Source: Actinokineospora xionganensis | GTDB lineage: Bacteria > Actinomycetota > Actinomycetes > Mycobacteriales > Pseudonocardiaceae | Length of the DNA: 64,000 nucleotides | Assembly: GCF_014323725.1 (NCBI RefSeq) | Contig: NZ_JABVED010000010.1 | Coordinates: forward strand, 62,001 to 126,000 | Direction of reading: 5' to 3' | Shown: in pieces, positions 17,139 through 24,840 of the stretch | Position numbering within the stretch: the stretch's first letter is position 1 | Layout of the letters: every line of letters begins with the position of its first letter | Made by a program: the position numbers and the translations under genes | Notes under the pieces: generated by a model | What the model was told of the DNA's origin: nothing | The model's input: the letters and a program-made list of their open reading frames with translations, nothing else | Databases searched by the model: none

Positions 17139-17993
17139 TCAAAATTTCGGGGAGGCGGTAATGGTGCCCTCGAGGTGCGGTTGCGGCTTGCGCGCGTTCA
17201 CCAGGTCGAACTTCCACCCGGCGCCAACCGGCGTGGCCGCGAAGCCCACCTTCGCGGGCAGCAGCACCGGCAGCTTGAACCGGACGTCCACCGTGTACGC
17301 GTCGGGCAGCCTGCCCTCGAACGCCGCCAGGCAGCGCGCCTTCGTCCACATACCGTGGGCGATGGCGCGCGGAAAGCCGAACAGCTTGGCCGAGAGCGGG
17401 TGCAGGTGGATCGGGTTGCGGTCACCCGAGACCTCCGCGTACCGGCGTCCGATGTCCTCCGGGACCTTCCAGACCGAGGTCGGCTCCGGCAGCTCCGAGC
17501 GATCGCCGTTCGGCTCGGACTTGCCCGAGCCGCCACCGCGGTTGAGGTAGGTGCTGACGTCGTGCCAGATGACCTCGCCGCCGATCGACGCCTCGCTGAT
17601 CATGTCGAACTGCCGACCCTTGGGGTGCTCGCGGAGGTTCTCCACGTGCACCCGCAGGTCGAACTTCTCGTCGACACGAAGCGAGCGGGTCTGGGTGATG
17701 CGGTTGGCGATGTGCACCGATCCGACCAGCGGGAACGGGAAATCGCTGTCCGTCATCAGCTTGACCTGCATCGGGAAGGTCAGCATGTGCGGGTAGGTCG
17801 CGGGCAACTCGTCGGTCAGCCGGAACTCGCAGACCCGGTTGTAGTCCGCGAGATGGGCCGGGTCGACCGAGACACCGGTGCGCACGTAGTCGCGCTCCGG
17901 CAGCGGGCCGCCACCCTTCTTCGTGAAGCCCGCGAGCACCGCCTTGGGGAACAGCAGACCCAGGTTCGGCGACTCCTTCAGCTCCACCATCAC
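17139..17993 (-). CDS. htdX: MaoC-like (R)-3-hydroxyacyl dehydratase/enoyl hydratase
   Basis: A 284-residue double hot-dog protein. The hydratase signature is in the C-terminal half: SGDRNPIHLHPLSAKLFGFPRAIAHGMW, with the catalytic Asp/His and the Gly-Met-Trp turn. It should interconvert 3-hydroxyacyl and 2-enoyl thioesters. It overlaps the FabG4-type gene by four bases, and the order hydratase-reductase with a divergent thiolase matches Rv0241c-Rv0242c/Rv0243. The set looks like a chain-shortening or chain-building fatty acid module. Whether the carrier is CoA or ACP is not visible. Confidence 0.87.
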   Translation of the reverse strand: MMVELKESPNLGLLFPKAVLAGFTKKGGGPLPERDYVRTGVSVDPAHLADYNRVCEFRLTDELPATYPHMLTFPMQVKLMTDSDFPFPLVGSVHIANRITQTRSLRVDEKFDLRVHVENLREHPKGRQFDMISEASIGGEVIWHDVSTYLNRGGGSGKSEPNGDRSELPEPTSVWKVPEDIGRRYAEVSGDRNPIHLHPLSAKLFGFPRAIAHGMWTKARCLAAFEGRLPDAYTVDVRFKLPVLLPAKVGFAATPVGAGWKFDLVNARKPQPHLEGTITASPKF

Positions 17994-19333
17994 GCCCCCA
18001 GGAGGCTCTGGCCGCAGACGCGCACGACGTTGCCGTTGACCGCGCCGGACGCCGGGCTGGCGTACCAGGCGATCGTCTCGGCGACGTCCACCGGCAGACC
18101 GCCCTGGGCCATCGAGTTCATCCGGCGGCCTGCCTCACGGATGAACAGCGGCACGGCGGCGGTCATCTGGGTCTCGATGAAGCCGGGCGCGACGGCGTTG
18201 ATCGTGATGCCCTTGGCGGCGTACTCGTCGGCGTAGGCGTTGACCATGCCGATCACCGCGGCCTTGCTGGTGCCGTAGTTGGTCTGCCCCAGGTTGCCCG
18301 CGATGCCCGCGATGGATGAGACGCCGATGATCCGGCCGCCTTCGCGCAGGACGCCTTCGGCGAGCAGCGCGTCGTTGACCTTGAGCTGGCTGGTCAGGTT
18401 GACGGCCAGGACCGAGTCCCAGGCGCCTTCCTTCATGTTCGCCAGCGTCTTGTCCCGGGTGATGCCCGCGTTGTGCACCACGATGTCCACGCCGTCGTGG
18501 CGGGTCTTGAGGTACTCGATGAGCTTGGCGGGCGCGTCGGCCGCGGTGACGTCGAGCTGGAACGTCGAGCCGCCGACCTTGTTGGCGACCTTGGCGAGGT
18601 CGGCGCCCTGAGCCGGGATGTCGAGGGCGATGACGTGCGCGCCGTCGCGGGCGAGCACCTCGGCGATGGCCGCGCCGATGCCGCGGGAGGCGCCGGTGAC
18701 GAGCGCGACCTTGCCCGCGAGCGGGGCGTTCCAGTTCTCCGGCTCGGTGACGGCGCCGCCGTGCGTGCCGATCCGGATGACCTGGCCGTCGACGTAGGCC
18801 GACTTGGCCGAGAGCAGGAAGCGCAGGGTCGACTCGACCTTGTCCTCCGCACCGGGCTGGACATAGACCAGCTGGGCGGTGGCACCGCGCTTGAGCTCCT
18901 TGCCGACCGAGCGCGTGAAGCCCTCGAGCGAGCGCTGGGCGATGATCTCGCCCGGGGCGGTCGCGCTCTCCGGCGGCGTGCCCAGGACGACTACCCGACC
19001 GGACGGCGCGATGGAGCGCATGACCGGGTGGAAGAAGTCATAGAGCGCGCGCAGCTGGGTGGGGTCGGTGATTCCGGTCGCGTCGAAGACGAGACCGCCG
19101 TACTTTTGGGTGTCGCCCCCGGCCGGTGTCGTCAGCACCTCTATACCCGCCGATTTGAGCACCGCGCCGATGGCGTCGACCAGTCGTCCGGTGCCCCCTA
19201 CCAGCGCCGGGCCGGTCAGAGCGGGCTCGCCGCTCTTGTACCGACGCAGCGGCTCGGGGTTCGGCAGTCCGAGACGCTTCACGAGAAGCCGTCCGACGCC
19301 GGAAGTGCTGAACTGTTGGTAGCGGTCAGTCAT
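17990..19333 (-). CDS. fabG4: FabG4-type high-molecular-weight 3-oxoacyl reductase
   Basis: A 447-residue two-domain SDR. Residues 1-~200 form the degenerate flavodoxin-like N-terminal domain characteristic of HMW FabG. Residues ~205-447 are the ketoreductase with GASRGIG (215-221), NAG (288-290), catalytic Ser339/340, Tyr353 and Lys357 (TNYGTSK). It reduces 3-oxoacyl thioesters with NAD(P)H. The ATG is followed downstream by a four-base overlap with the hydratase gene. Upstream lie GGGAGG and the tandem palindromes at 19348-19381, so repression by the TetR regulator is likely. Confidence 0.92.
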   Translation of the reverse strand: MTDRYQQFSTSGVGRLLVKRLGLPNPEPLRRYKSGEPALTGPALVGGTGRLVDAIGAVLKSAGIEVLTTPAGGDTQKYGGLVFDATGITDPTQLRALYDFFHPVMRSIAPSGRVVVLGTPPESATAPGEIIAQRSLEGFTRSVGKELKRGATAQLVYVQPGAEDKVESTLRFLLSAKSAYVDGQVIRIGTHGGAVTEPENWNAPLAGKVALVTGASRGIGAAIAEVLARDGAHVIALDIPAQGADLAKVANKVGGSTFQLDVTAADAPAKLIEYLKTRHDGVDIVVHNAGITRDKTLANMKEGAWDSVLAVNLTSQLKVNDALLAEGVLREGGRIIGVSSIAGIAGNLGQTNYGTSKAAVIGMVNAYADEYAAKGITINAVAPGFIETQMTAAVPLFIREAGRRMNSMAQGGLPVDVAETIAWYASPASGAVNGNVVRVCGQSLLGA

Positions 19334-19347
19334 CCGTTTTACGCCTC

Positions 19348-19381
19348 CCTACTCGCTAGTAAACCTACTCTAGAGTAGGTT
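19348..19381. promoter_or_regulatory. Tandem TetR-type operators between fabG4 and fadA2
   Basis: AACCTACTCTAGAGTAGGTT (19362-19381) is a perfect 20-bp palindrome. A second, partly degenerate copy, CCTACTcgctAGTAaa, is at 19348-19363, 16 bases away. The right edge touches TATGAT (19381-19386), a good -10 for fadA2, so binding should block that promoter. The core CTACTnnnnAGTAG is identical to the tetR site at 15606. Confidence 0.7.
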
Positions 19382-19423
19382 ATGATGCTACCCGCAGATG
19401 TAAACCTGTGCTCAGGAGGAGAG

Positions 19424-20704
19424 ATGGCCCCCACTCGCGTCCGCCGCGTAGCGATTCTCGGCGGGAACCGGATTCCGTTCGCGCGGTCAAACGGGCCCTA
19501 CGCCAAGGCTTCCAACCAGGACATGTTCACCGCCGCGCTGGACGGGCTGGTGGCCCGCTTCAGCCTGCAGGGTGAGCGGATCGGCGAGGTCGCGGCCGGT
19601 GCTGTCCTCAAGCACAGCAAGGACTTCAACCTCGCGCGGGAGTCCGTGCTCGGCAGCAAGCTCTCCCCGGAGACCCCCGCCTACGACCTCCAGCAGGCGT
19701 GCGGCACCGGTCTCCAGGCGATCATGCAGGTCGCCAACAAGATCGCCCTCGGCCAGATCGACTCGGCCATCGCAGGCGGCGTCGACACCACCAGCGACGC
19801 CCCGCTGGCGGTCAACGAGGACCTGCGCCACATCCTCATCGCGCTGAACAACGCCAAGACCGTTCAGCAGAAGCTCGCCCTGGCCGCGAAGCTGCGCCCC
19901 AGCCACCTGATGCCCGACGTCCCGCGCAACGCGGAGCCGCGCACCGGTCTGGCGATGGGCGACCACGCGGCGATCACCGCCAAGGTGTGGGGCATCACCC
20001 GCGAGGCGCAGGACGAGCTGGCCGCCGCCAGCCACCAGAAGCTCGCCGCGGCCTACGACCGGGGCTTCTTCGACGACCTGGTCACCCCGTTCCAGGGCCT
20101 CTCGCGCGACCAGAACCTGCGGCCGGAGTCGTCGGCGGAGAAGCTGGCGAAGCTCAAGCCGGCGTTCGGCGGCCCCGACGGCACCATGACCGCGGGCAAC
20201 TCGACCCCGCTCACCGACGGCGCGTCCGCGGTGCTGCTGGCCTCGGAGCAGTGGGCCAAGGAGCACAAGATCCCCGTGCTCGCCTACCTCACCTTCTACG
20301 AGACCGCCGCGGTCGACTACGTCAACGGTGACGAGGGACTGCTCATGGCGCCCGCGTACGCCGTGCCGCGAATGCTCGCCCGCGCGGGCATGACGCTGCA
20401 GGACTTCGACTTCTACGAGATCCACGAGGCGTTCGCGTCGCAGGTCCTGGCCACGCTGGCGGCGTGGGAGGACGTGGCGTTCGCCAAGGAGAAGCTGGGC
20501 CTGACCGAGCCGCTGGGCTCGATCGACCGGGCGAAGCTCAACGTCAACGGCTCCTCGCTCGCCGCGGGCCACCCGTTCGCCGCGACCGGCGGCCGGATCG
20601 TGGCGACGCTGGCCAAGCTGCTGAACGAGAAGGGGTCCGGCAAGGGCCTCATCTCGATCTGCGCGGCCGGTGGCCAGGGCGTCACGGCGATCATCGAGAA
20701 GTAG
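19424..20704 (+). CDS. fadA2: Acetyl-CoA acyltransferase (thiolase)
   Basis: A 426-residue thiolase. Cys93 (LQQACGTG) is the acyl-accepting nucleophile, YEIHEAFA carries the catalytic His, and ICAAGGQGV near the C terminus holds the second Cys. It cleaves 3-ketoacyl-CoA or condenses acyl-CoAs. The frame is open from 19382, but the ATG at 19424 has AGGAGG five bases upstream and gives the normal N terminus. It is divergent from fabG4 across a shared operator, as in Rv0242c/Rv0243. A strong terminator follows. Confidence 0.93.
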   Translation: MAPTRVRRVAILGGNRIPFARSNGPYAKASNQDMFTAALDGLVARFSLQGERIGEVAAGAVLKHSKDFNLARESVLGSKLSPETPAYDLQQACGTGLQAIMQVANKIALGQIDSAIAGGVDTTSDAPLAVNEDLRHILIALNNAKTVQQKLALAAKLRPSHLMPDVPRNAEPRTGLAMGDHAAITAKVWGITREAQDELAAASHQKLAAAYDRGFFDDLVTPFQGLSRDQNLRPESSAEKLAKLKPAFGGPDGTMTAGNSTPLTDGASAVLLASEQWAKEHKIPVLAYLTFYETAAVDYVNGDEGLLMAPAYAVPRMLARAGMTLQDFDFYEIHEAFASQVLATLAAWEDVAFAKEKLGLTEPLGSIDRAKLNVNGSSLAAGHPFAATGGRIVATLAKLLNEKGSGKGLISICAAGGQGVTAIIEK

Positions 20705-20709
20705 CAGCT

Positions 20710-20751
20710 CCTCTACGGGTCTCTAGCGAGCTGGCTAGAGACCCGTAGAGG
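20710..20751. terminator. Terminator of fadA2
   Basis: A perfect 18-bp stem (20710-20727 with 20734-20751) with a six-base loop begins five bases after the stop. Confidence 0.88.
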
Positions 20752-20824
20752 CCCCAACGGTCGACACGCCGTCGGGGATTCTCGCTCAATATCGGGTCCA
20801 CGCTAGAAACGTCGATACCGTCGG

Positions 20825-22021
20825 ATGATGGACCCGGTGCGCAACCCGTTCGCTCCTGGCGCAGGCCAACGCCCGCCGGAGCTGGCTGGTCGCGAGAAGG
20901 AACTCAAGGCGTTCGAGGTCGTGCTCGAACGAGTCGCCCGCGGCCGCCCGGAACGCAGCCTGGTCCTCACCGGCCTGCGCGGCGTGGGGAAGACGGTCCT
21001 GCTCGGCGAGTTGCGGTCCATGGCGGTCCGCCGCGGCTGGGGCGCGGGCAAGATCGAAGCCCGCCCGGACGCCGACCTGCGCAGACCGCTCTCCGCCGCC
21101 CTGCACCGAGCCGTGCGCGACCTCGCCGTCCGCCACCGCGCGCCGGACCGGGTCGAGTCCGTGCTGGGCGTATTGAAGGCCTTTGCATTGAAAGCGAACC
21201 CCGACAACGCGAAGCTGCGAGAACGCTGGCAGCCCGGCATCGACGTCCCCGCCACCCAGGGCCGCGCGGACTCCGGCGACATCGAGATCGACTTGGTGGA
21301 GCTGTTCACCGAGGTGGCCGAGCTGGCCCAGGACGTGGGCACGGGCGTGGCGGTGTTGATCGACGAGATGCAGGACATCAACCCCGACGACATCTCCGCC
21401 CTCTGCGCCGCCTGCCACGAGCTTTCCCAGTCAGGAGCGCCACTGGTGGTCGTCGGCGCGGGCCTGCCGCACCTGCCCGCCGTGTTGTCGGCCAGCAAGT
21501 CCTACTCCGAGCGACTTTTCCGATACGTGCGCATTGATCGCTTGGATCGCCGGGACGCTGATCAAGCCGTGCTCGCACCGGTGGACCGCGAGGAAGCCGG
21601 GATCACACCGGAGGCCTTGGACGCACTGTTCGAGCGTTCGGGCGGCTATCCGTATTTCATCCAGGCGTACGGCAAGGCGGCTTGGGACGCTGCGCCGGAC
21701 GATCCGATCACCGTCGAGGATGTGGCCGTCGCGGCACCGGAGGCGGAGGCGGAGTTGGCGGTGGGCTTCTTCGGCTCGCGGTATGAACGCGCGACGCCCG
21801 CGGAACGCGAGTACCTGCGCGCGATGGCGGAACTGACCGAGGGGAAGGACGAGGGCGCGGGCACCTCGGACGTGGCGGTGTACTTGGGCCGCAAGCCGTC
21901 TTCGCTCTCACCGGCACGAGACAGCCTGATCAAGAAGGGGCTGATCTACTCCGCGGAACGTGGGCGCATCGCCTTCACTGTCCCGCACTTCGGCCGCTAC
22001 CTCTTGGGCATGGACGAATGA
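20825..22021 (+). CDS. AAA/ORC-like ATP-binding protein
   Basis: A 398-residue P-loop ATPase. Walker A is GLRGVGKT (residues ~51-58), Walker B is VAVLIDEMQD (~177-186), and a sensor-like GAGLPHLP follows. The last ~90 residues look like a winged helix (SDVAVYLGRKPSSLSPARDSLIKKGLI). The plan resembles archaeal-type/ORC-like ATPases found widely in actinomycetes, often beside mobile or defence genes. Target is unknown. Two ATGs in a row (20825, 20828) are possible starts, neither with a clear ribosome site. It ends six bases from the convergent hicB. Confidence 0.8.
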   Translation: MMDPVRNPFAPGAGQRPPELAGREKELKAFEVVLERVARGRPERSLVLTGLRGVGKTVLLGELRSMAVRRGWGAGKIEARPDADLRRPLSAALHRAVRDLAVRHRAPDRVESVLGVLKAFALKANPDNAKLRERWQPGIDVPATQGRADSGDIEIDLVELFTEVAELAQDVGTGVAVLIDEMQDINPDDISALCAACHELSQSGAPLVVVGAGLPHLPAVLSASKSYSERLFRYVRIDRLDRRDADQAVLAPVDREEAGITPEALDALFERSGGYPYFIQAYGKAAWDAAPDDPITVEDVAVAAPEAEAELAVGFFGSRYERATPAEREYLRAMAELTEGKDEGAGTSDVAVYLGRKPSSLSPARDSLIKKGLIYSAERGRIAFTVPHFGRYLLGMDE

Positions 22022-22027
22022 GCGCGG

Positions 22028-22414
22028 TCAGGACGCCTCGGACCGGCCGCGGCTGATCAACTGGGACACACGCTGTGGTGACACCCCCATAACCTCCGCC
22101 ACATCGCGGCCCGACAGGCCGGCATCGATCAGTTTCGCCGCAAGTTTGCGCGATTCAGTCGCCGCACGCTCCTGCGCCACAGCGGCATCGGTGACGGCTT
22201 GCCGTACATGGGACACCTCGGCCTGGTCGACTCCAGTGACCTTGAATTCGACAGACACCCGTACTTGATCGAGCGGAATGTCCTCCATGACAGCGATCAG
22301 GTCGCGCGCCATGGCCGTCGCCTCCGCAGCATTGCGACCTTGCGTGACGCCAACACCTTTGACGTCCACCACCCAGTACTTACCTTCGCGAGACGCGGTC
22401 GCCTTGAACGTCAT
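22028..22414 (-). CDS. hicB: HicB-like antitoxin with C-terminal helix-turn-helix
   Basis: A 128-residue antitoxin. Residues 1-~55 have the HicB partial RNase H-like fold (TASREGKYWVVDVKGVGVTQGRNAAEATAMARDLIAVM). The C-terminal part ends in a DNA-binding helix-turn-helix (AAKLIDAGLSGRDVAEVMGVSPQRVSQLI) for autoregulation. The frame is open to 22525, but the ATG at 22414, overlapping the hicA stop by four bases, gives the normal start. It should bind and neutralise the HicA encoded just upstream. Confidence 0.82.
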   Translation of the reverse strand: MTFKATASREGKYWVVDVKGVGVTQGRNAAEATAMARDLIAVMEDIPLDQVRVSVEFKVTGVDQAEVSHVRQAVTDAAVAQERAATESRKLAAKLIDAGLSGRDVAEVMGVSPQRVSQLISRGRSEAS

Positions 22415-22608
22415 TGCAGCAAACCCTTCGAAAGGCAAGCCATCTGTGAACCGATGGACTTGACCACTCCAGCTGAGACCACGCCATGCCTGGGCACTGG
22501 CGCGCGGTGCGCCCCGCACGGACACCCGAACACCTCATGGCCGCCAGTGTTGCGAATCGACCTACAGCCATGATCGAGGAGCGCCCAGACGACGTCAGCT
22601 CGCTTCAT
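22411..22608 (-). CDS. hicA: HicA-like mRNA interferase toxin
   Basis: A 65-residue protein: MKRADVVWALLDHGCRS, then GGHEVFGCPCG and VPRHGVVSAGVVKSI. This matches the short dsRNA-binding-like HicA fold, with the His of GGHE in the catalytic position. The CPCG insert is typical of an actinobacterial branch that could bind a metal. HicA cleaves mRNA until bound by HicB. The ATG at 22608 is chosen because it gives the standard MKR start; six extra residues upstream are possible. Toxin precedes antitoxin, the usual order for hicAB. Confidence 0.75.
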   Translation of the reverse strand: MKRADVVWALLDHGCRSIRNTGGHEVFGCPCGAHRAPVPRHGVVSAGVVKSIGSQMACLSKGLLQ

Positions 22609-22937
22609 CGGTTTTGAACACCACAACCGTAGATCTCACCGTGGGACGTCGGAGGTCAAGCGAGGTCACGGGATCCGGTAGTGCCGGGTCAGGCGTGCTG
22701 CTCCACCGTGGGGGTTTGGGGGCTCGACCCCCAAGACAACGACGAAGGGGCACGCCGCGAAAACGCGACAGCGTTGAGCAGGCAAATAGAAACCCCGCAG
22801 TGCTGCCAGGTCGGGGGTCCGCCAGCACTACGGGGTCAACCGGAACATCGTGCTACGTCCCGGTGGTGTTACACAGAACCAAACTGTGCCCTGCATCACA
22901 TTTTGGATCTGTGTAATTGAGGGCTTGAAGCAGGGGC
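22609..22937. other. Gene-free, structured region upstream of hicA
   Basis: About 329 bases without a convincing gene. It holds the hicAB promoter side and two marked inverted repeats: 22792-22805 with 22823-22836 (14 bases, one mismatch) and 22869-22880 with 22905-22916 (12 bases, one mismatch). A G/C-rich small hairpin, GGGGGCTCGACCCCC, lies near 22718-22732. The first long hairpin could be a dispersed repeat of the genome. Confidence 0.5.
22792..22836. repeat. Imperfect 14-bp inverted repeat (REP-like or terminator)
   Basis: ACCCCGCAGTGCTG (22792-22805) faces CAGCACTACGGGGT (22823-22836) with a single mismatch and a 17-base, G-rich loop. It is not close to a gene end on the plus strand, so a dispersed palindromic repeat is as likely as a terminator. 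Confidence 0.45.
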
Positions 22938-23084
22938 TTAGCGCCAGGTCACGTGCTGCGTCTGCGCAAGGGTGATCAGCTCGTGGCGCATCGACGGCGT
23001 GGCCGCCTGCTCGATGGCGCGAGTCACCGCCTTGCGAGTACGGGCCTCGACGCGGCGGGCTCGGATCTTCGCAGCGATGTTCAT
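22938..23084 (-). CDS. Small basic protein, 48 residues
   Basis: A short gene on the minus strand: ATG at 23084 with AAGGGG about eleven bases upstream. It encodes a 48-residue, Arg/Ala-rich, probably helical protein that starts MNIAAKIRARRVEART and ends QTQHVTWR. It has no membrane segment. Codon use fits the genome and the start signal is good, but I cannot name a family or role. The stem-loop at 22869-22916 lies just after the stop and may end the transcript. Confidence 0.5.
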   Translation of the reverse strand: MNIAAKIRARRVEARTRKAVTRAIEQAATPSMRHELITLAQTQHVTWR

Positions 23085-23323
23085 TCTGGTCGCATCCCCT
23101 TCGGAAGCTGTTTGCCGTTCTGGCTGACCGGCTATGAGTCAAGTATGCACCTTCCGCCAGCCAAATGCACCCGTTTGTCCGGTGAACTGGCGCACATCCC
23201 GATGAATCGCCGGTCAACTCCTGATGACTTCCGGCGGCTGTCCTGTCAGGAGTGTGACCCGGCGGACACCCGGCTAACGCCGGATGGGGGTCCCGCGATG
23301 CGCGGATACCTGAGTATGAAGTC

Positions 23324-23343
23324 ATCTAGAAGAATCTCTAGAT
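23324..23343. promoter_or_regulatory. Inverted repeat before the ROK kinase gene
   Basis: ATCTAGA (23324-23330) and TCTAGAT (23337-23343) are separated by six bases, nine bases before the kinase ATG. It may be an operator covering the start of this gene. No protein is assigned to it. Confidence 0.35.
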
Positions 23344-23351
23344 CGGCTTAG

Positions 23352-24302
23352 ATGAGCGCAGAAACGAGACGGCGGCATACTTCTCGGGTGGCTTACCTGG
23401 GTATTGACGTCGGCGGGACGAAGATCGCGGCCGGGATCGTCAGCGGCGAGGGCGAAGTGCTGGACCGCGTGCAGGTCCCGACGCCGGATGGCGACGCGGA
23501 CCTCGTCTTCGCGGCCATCGAGGAGTGCGTTCGTCAGCTCGACACCGACGTCGACGCCGTCGGTGTCGCCAGCGCGGGACCATTGGACCTGCGGGCCGGG
23601 ACCGCCTCGCCGGTCAACATCCCCGAGTGGCGCGGCTTTCCACTGCGCGACCGGGTGCGGCAGCTCTTTCCCGACACCGACGTCGTGCTCGCCAACGACG
23701 GCCTGTGCATGGCGCTGGGTGAGCACTGGGTCGGCGCGGGCCGTGGGACCGACGACCTGATCGGCCTGGTCGTCTCCACCGGCGTCGGTGGCGGGCTCGT
23801 TCTCGGCGGCCGGGCGTACCCGGGCCGCACTGGCAACGCCGGGCACATCGGGCACACCGCCGTCGACGAGGAGCCGGACTGCCCCTGCGGCGGCGTCGGC
23901 TGTGTCGAGGTGCGCGCCAGCGGACCGAACCTGGTGACCTGGGCTCGTTCCCAGGGCTGGAACGCCCCGGACGGTGCCGACGCCAAGGCGCTGGCGGACG
24001 CGGCGACGGCGGGCGACAAGATCGCGATGGCCGCGTTCGAGCGCAGCGGGCAGGCGGTCGGCATGGCGATCGCCGCGACCGCCGTGATGTTCGATCTGGA
24101 GCTGGCGGTGGTCGGCGGCGGTGTCGCCCAGGCGGGTGAGTTGCTGTTCGCGCCCATTCGTTCGGCGGTCGCCCGGCACGCCAAGTTGACGTATGTGAGC
24201 GATTTGCGGGTCGTTTCCGCCGAACTGGGCAAAGACGCGGGCATCGTCGGCGCCGCGTCGCTTGTCGCGCGACCTGCGACGATGCCGAGTCCACCCGAAT
24301 AG
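23352..24302 (+). CDS. ROK family sugar kinase (glucokinase-like)
   Basis: A 316-residue ROK kinase without the N-terminal DNA-binding domain of ROK repressors. LGIDVGGTKIAAG is the phosphate-binding motif, LANDGLCMALGE and GTGVGGGLVLGG form the sugar/ATP site, and GHIGH...CPCGGVGCVE is the ROK zinc-binding motif. It should phosphorylate glucose or a related sugar in the cytoplasm. The ATG at 23352 lacks a Shine-Dalgarno sequence; a GTG at 23388 is an alternative start closer to the domain edge. Exact sugar not determined. Confidence 0.88.
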   Translation: MSAETRRRHTSRVAYLGIDVGGTKIAAGIVSGEGEVLDRVQVPTPDGDADLVFAAIEECVRQLDTDVDAVGVASAGPLDLRAGTASPVNIPEWRGFPLRDRVRQLFPDTDVVLANDGLCMALGEHWVGAGRGTDDLIGLVVSTGVGGGLVLGGRAYPGRTGNAGHIGHTAVDEEPDCPCGGVGCVEVRASGPNLVTWARSQGWNAPDGADAKALADAATAGDKIAMAAFERSGQAVGMAIAATAVMFDLELAVVGGGVAQAGELLFAPIRSAVARHAKLTYVSDLRVVSAELGKDAGIVGAASLVARPATMPSPPE

Positions 24303-24402
24303 GCCAACAGTCGGCTCCGGTGATCGCTTCCGGTCAGCGAATCACTCGATCGGCGTGCCTTGTCGCTCGCCTTCCGTTCGTCGCTGGACACGCTCCGCTC
24401 AC

Positions 24403-24422
24403 CGTCTACTTCGAAGTAGACG
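24403..24422. promoter_or_regulatory. 20-bp perfect palindrome with the TetR-site core
   Basis: CGTCTACTTCGAAGTAGACG is a perfect palindrome containing CTACTnnnnAGTAG, the same core and spacing as the operators at 15606 and 19348-19381. It lies 100 bases after the kinase and 68 bases before the next start, so a regulatory site is as likely as a terminator. Confidence 0.45.
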
Positions 24423-24489
24423 CGGGTTCTTCGGCCGAATGGCGGCAGACTTAACGGCGACTCGGGCAGACCTAAGGAGTTCGACAGCT

Positions 24490-24804
24490 TTGGCCGTTAA
24501 AGGACCAGAGTCCACCAGCGCGGAACACCGCCGCGCCGTGCACCTGACTTACGTGCCGCCCCCGGCTGACCCCATGATCCCGTCGCCGAGGTCGGAACCC
24601 GCGCCCGCGCGTCTTTCCGCGGGGGAGAAGTTCATGCTCGCCGCCGAGCGCGTGCTGGGCGGGTGGGCACCGACGCTGCGTCGAGCGCTGATGATGTTGG
24701 GCATCGCCATTTGCGGGCTCGTCGTTGTCGCGCTCACCGCGGGCATCGCGATCGCTGGGGTGGTCGCCGTCGTATTGGCCGGTGTGGCGCACTCGCAGAG
24801 GTAG
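24490..24804 (+). CDS. Small membrane protein of unknown function
   Basis: A 104-residue protein with a Pro/Ser-rich N-terminal half, a short amphipathic stretch (SAGEKFMLAAERVLGGW) and one long hydrophobic C-terminal segment of ~35 residues (MMLGIAICGLVVVALTAGIA and on), enough for one or two membrane passes. I chose TTG at 24490 because AAGGAG lies ten bases upstream; GTG 24538 would remove the first 16 residues. It is convergent with the symporter gene. No family recognised. Confidence 0.6.
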   Translation: MAVKGPESTSAEHRRAVHLTYVPPPADPMIPSPRSEPAPARLSAGEKFMLAAERVLGGWAPTLRRALMMLGIAICGLVVVALTAGIAIAGVVAVVLAGVAHSQR

Positions 24805-24840
24805 GTGCGCGCGGGCCGACCGCCCGCGCGCACCTCGCCC

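Noticed and set aside
22595-22828. Minus-strand 77-codon frame upstream of hicA
   Set aside because: Arg/Pro-rich composition, overlaps the hicA start region and strong hairpins; no start signal.
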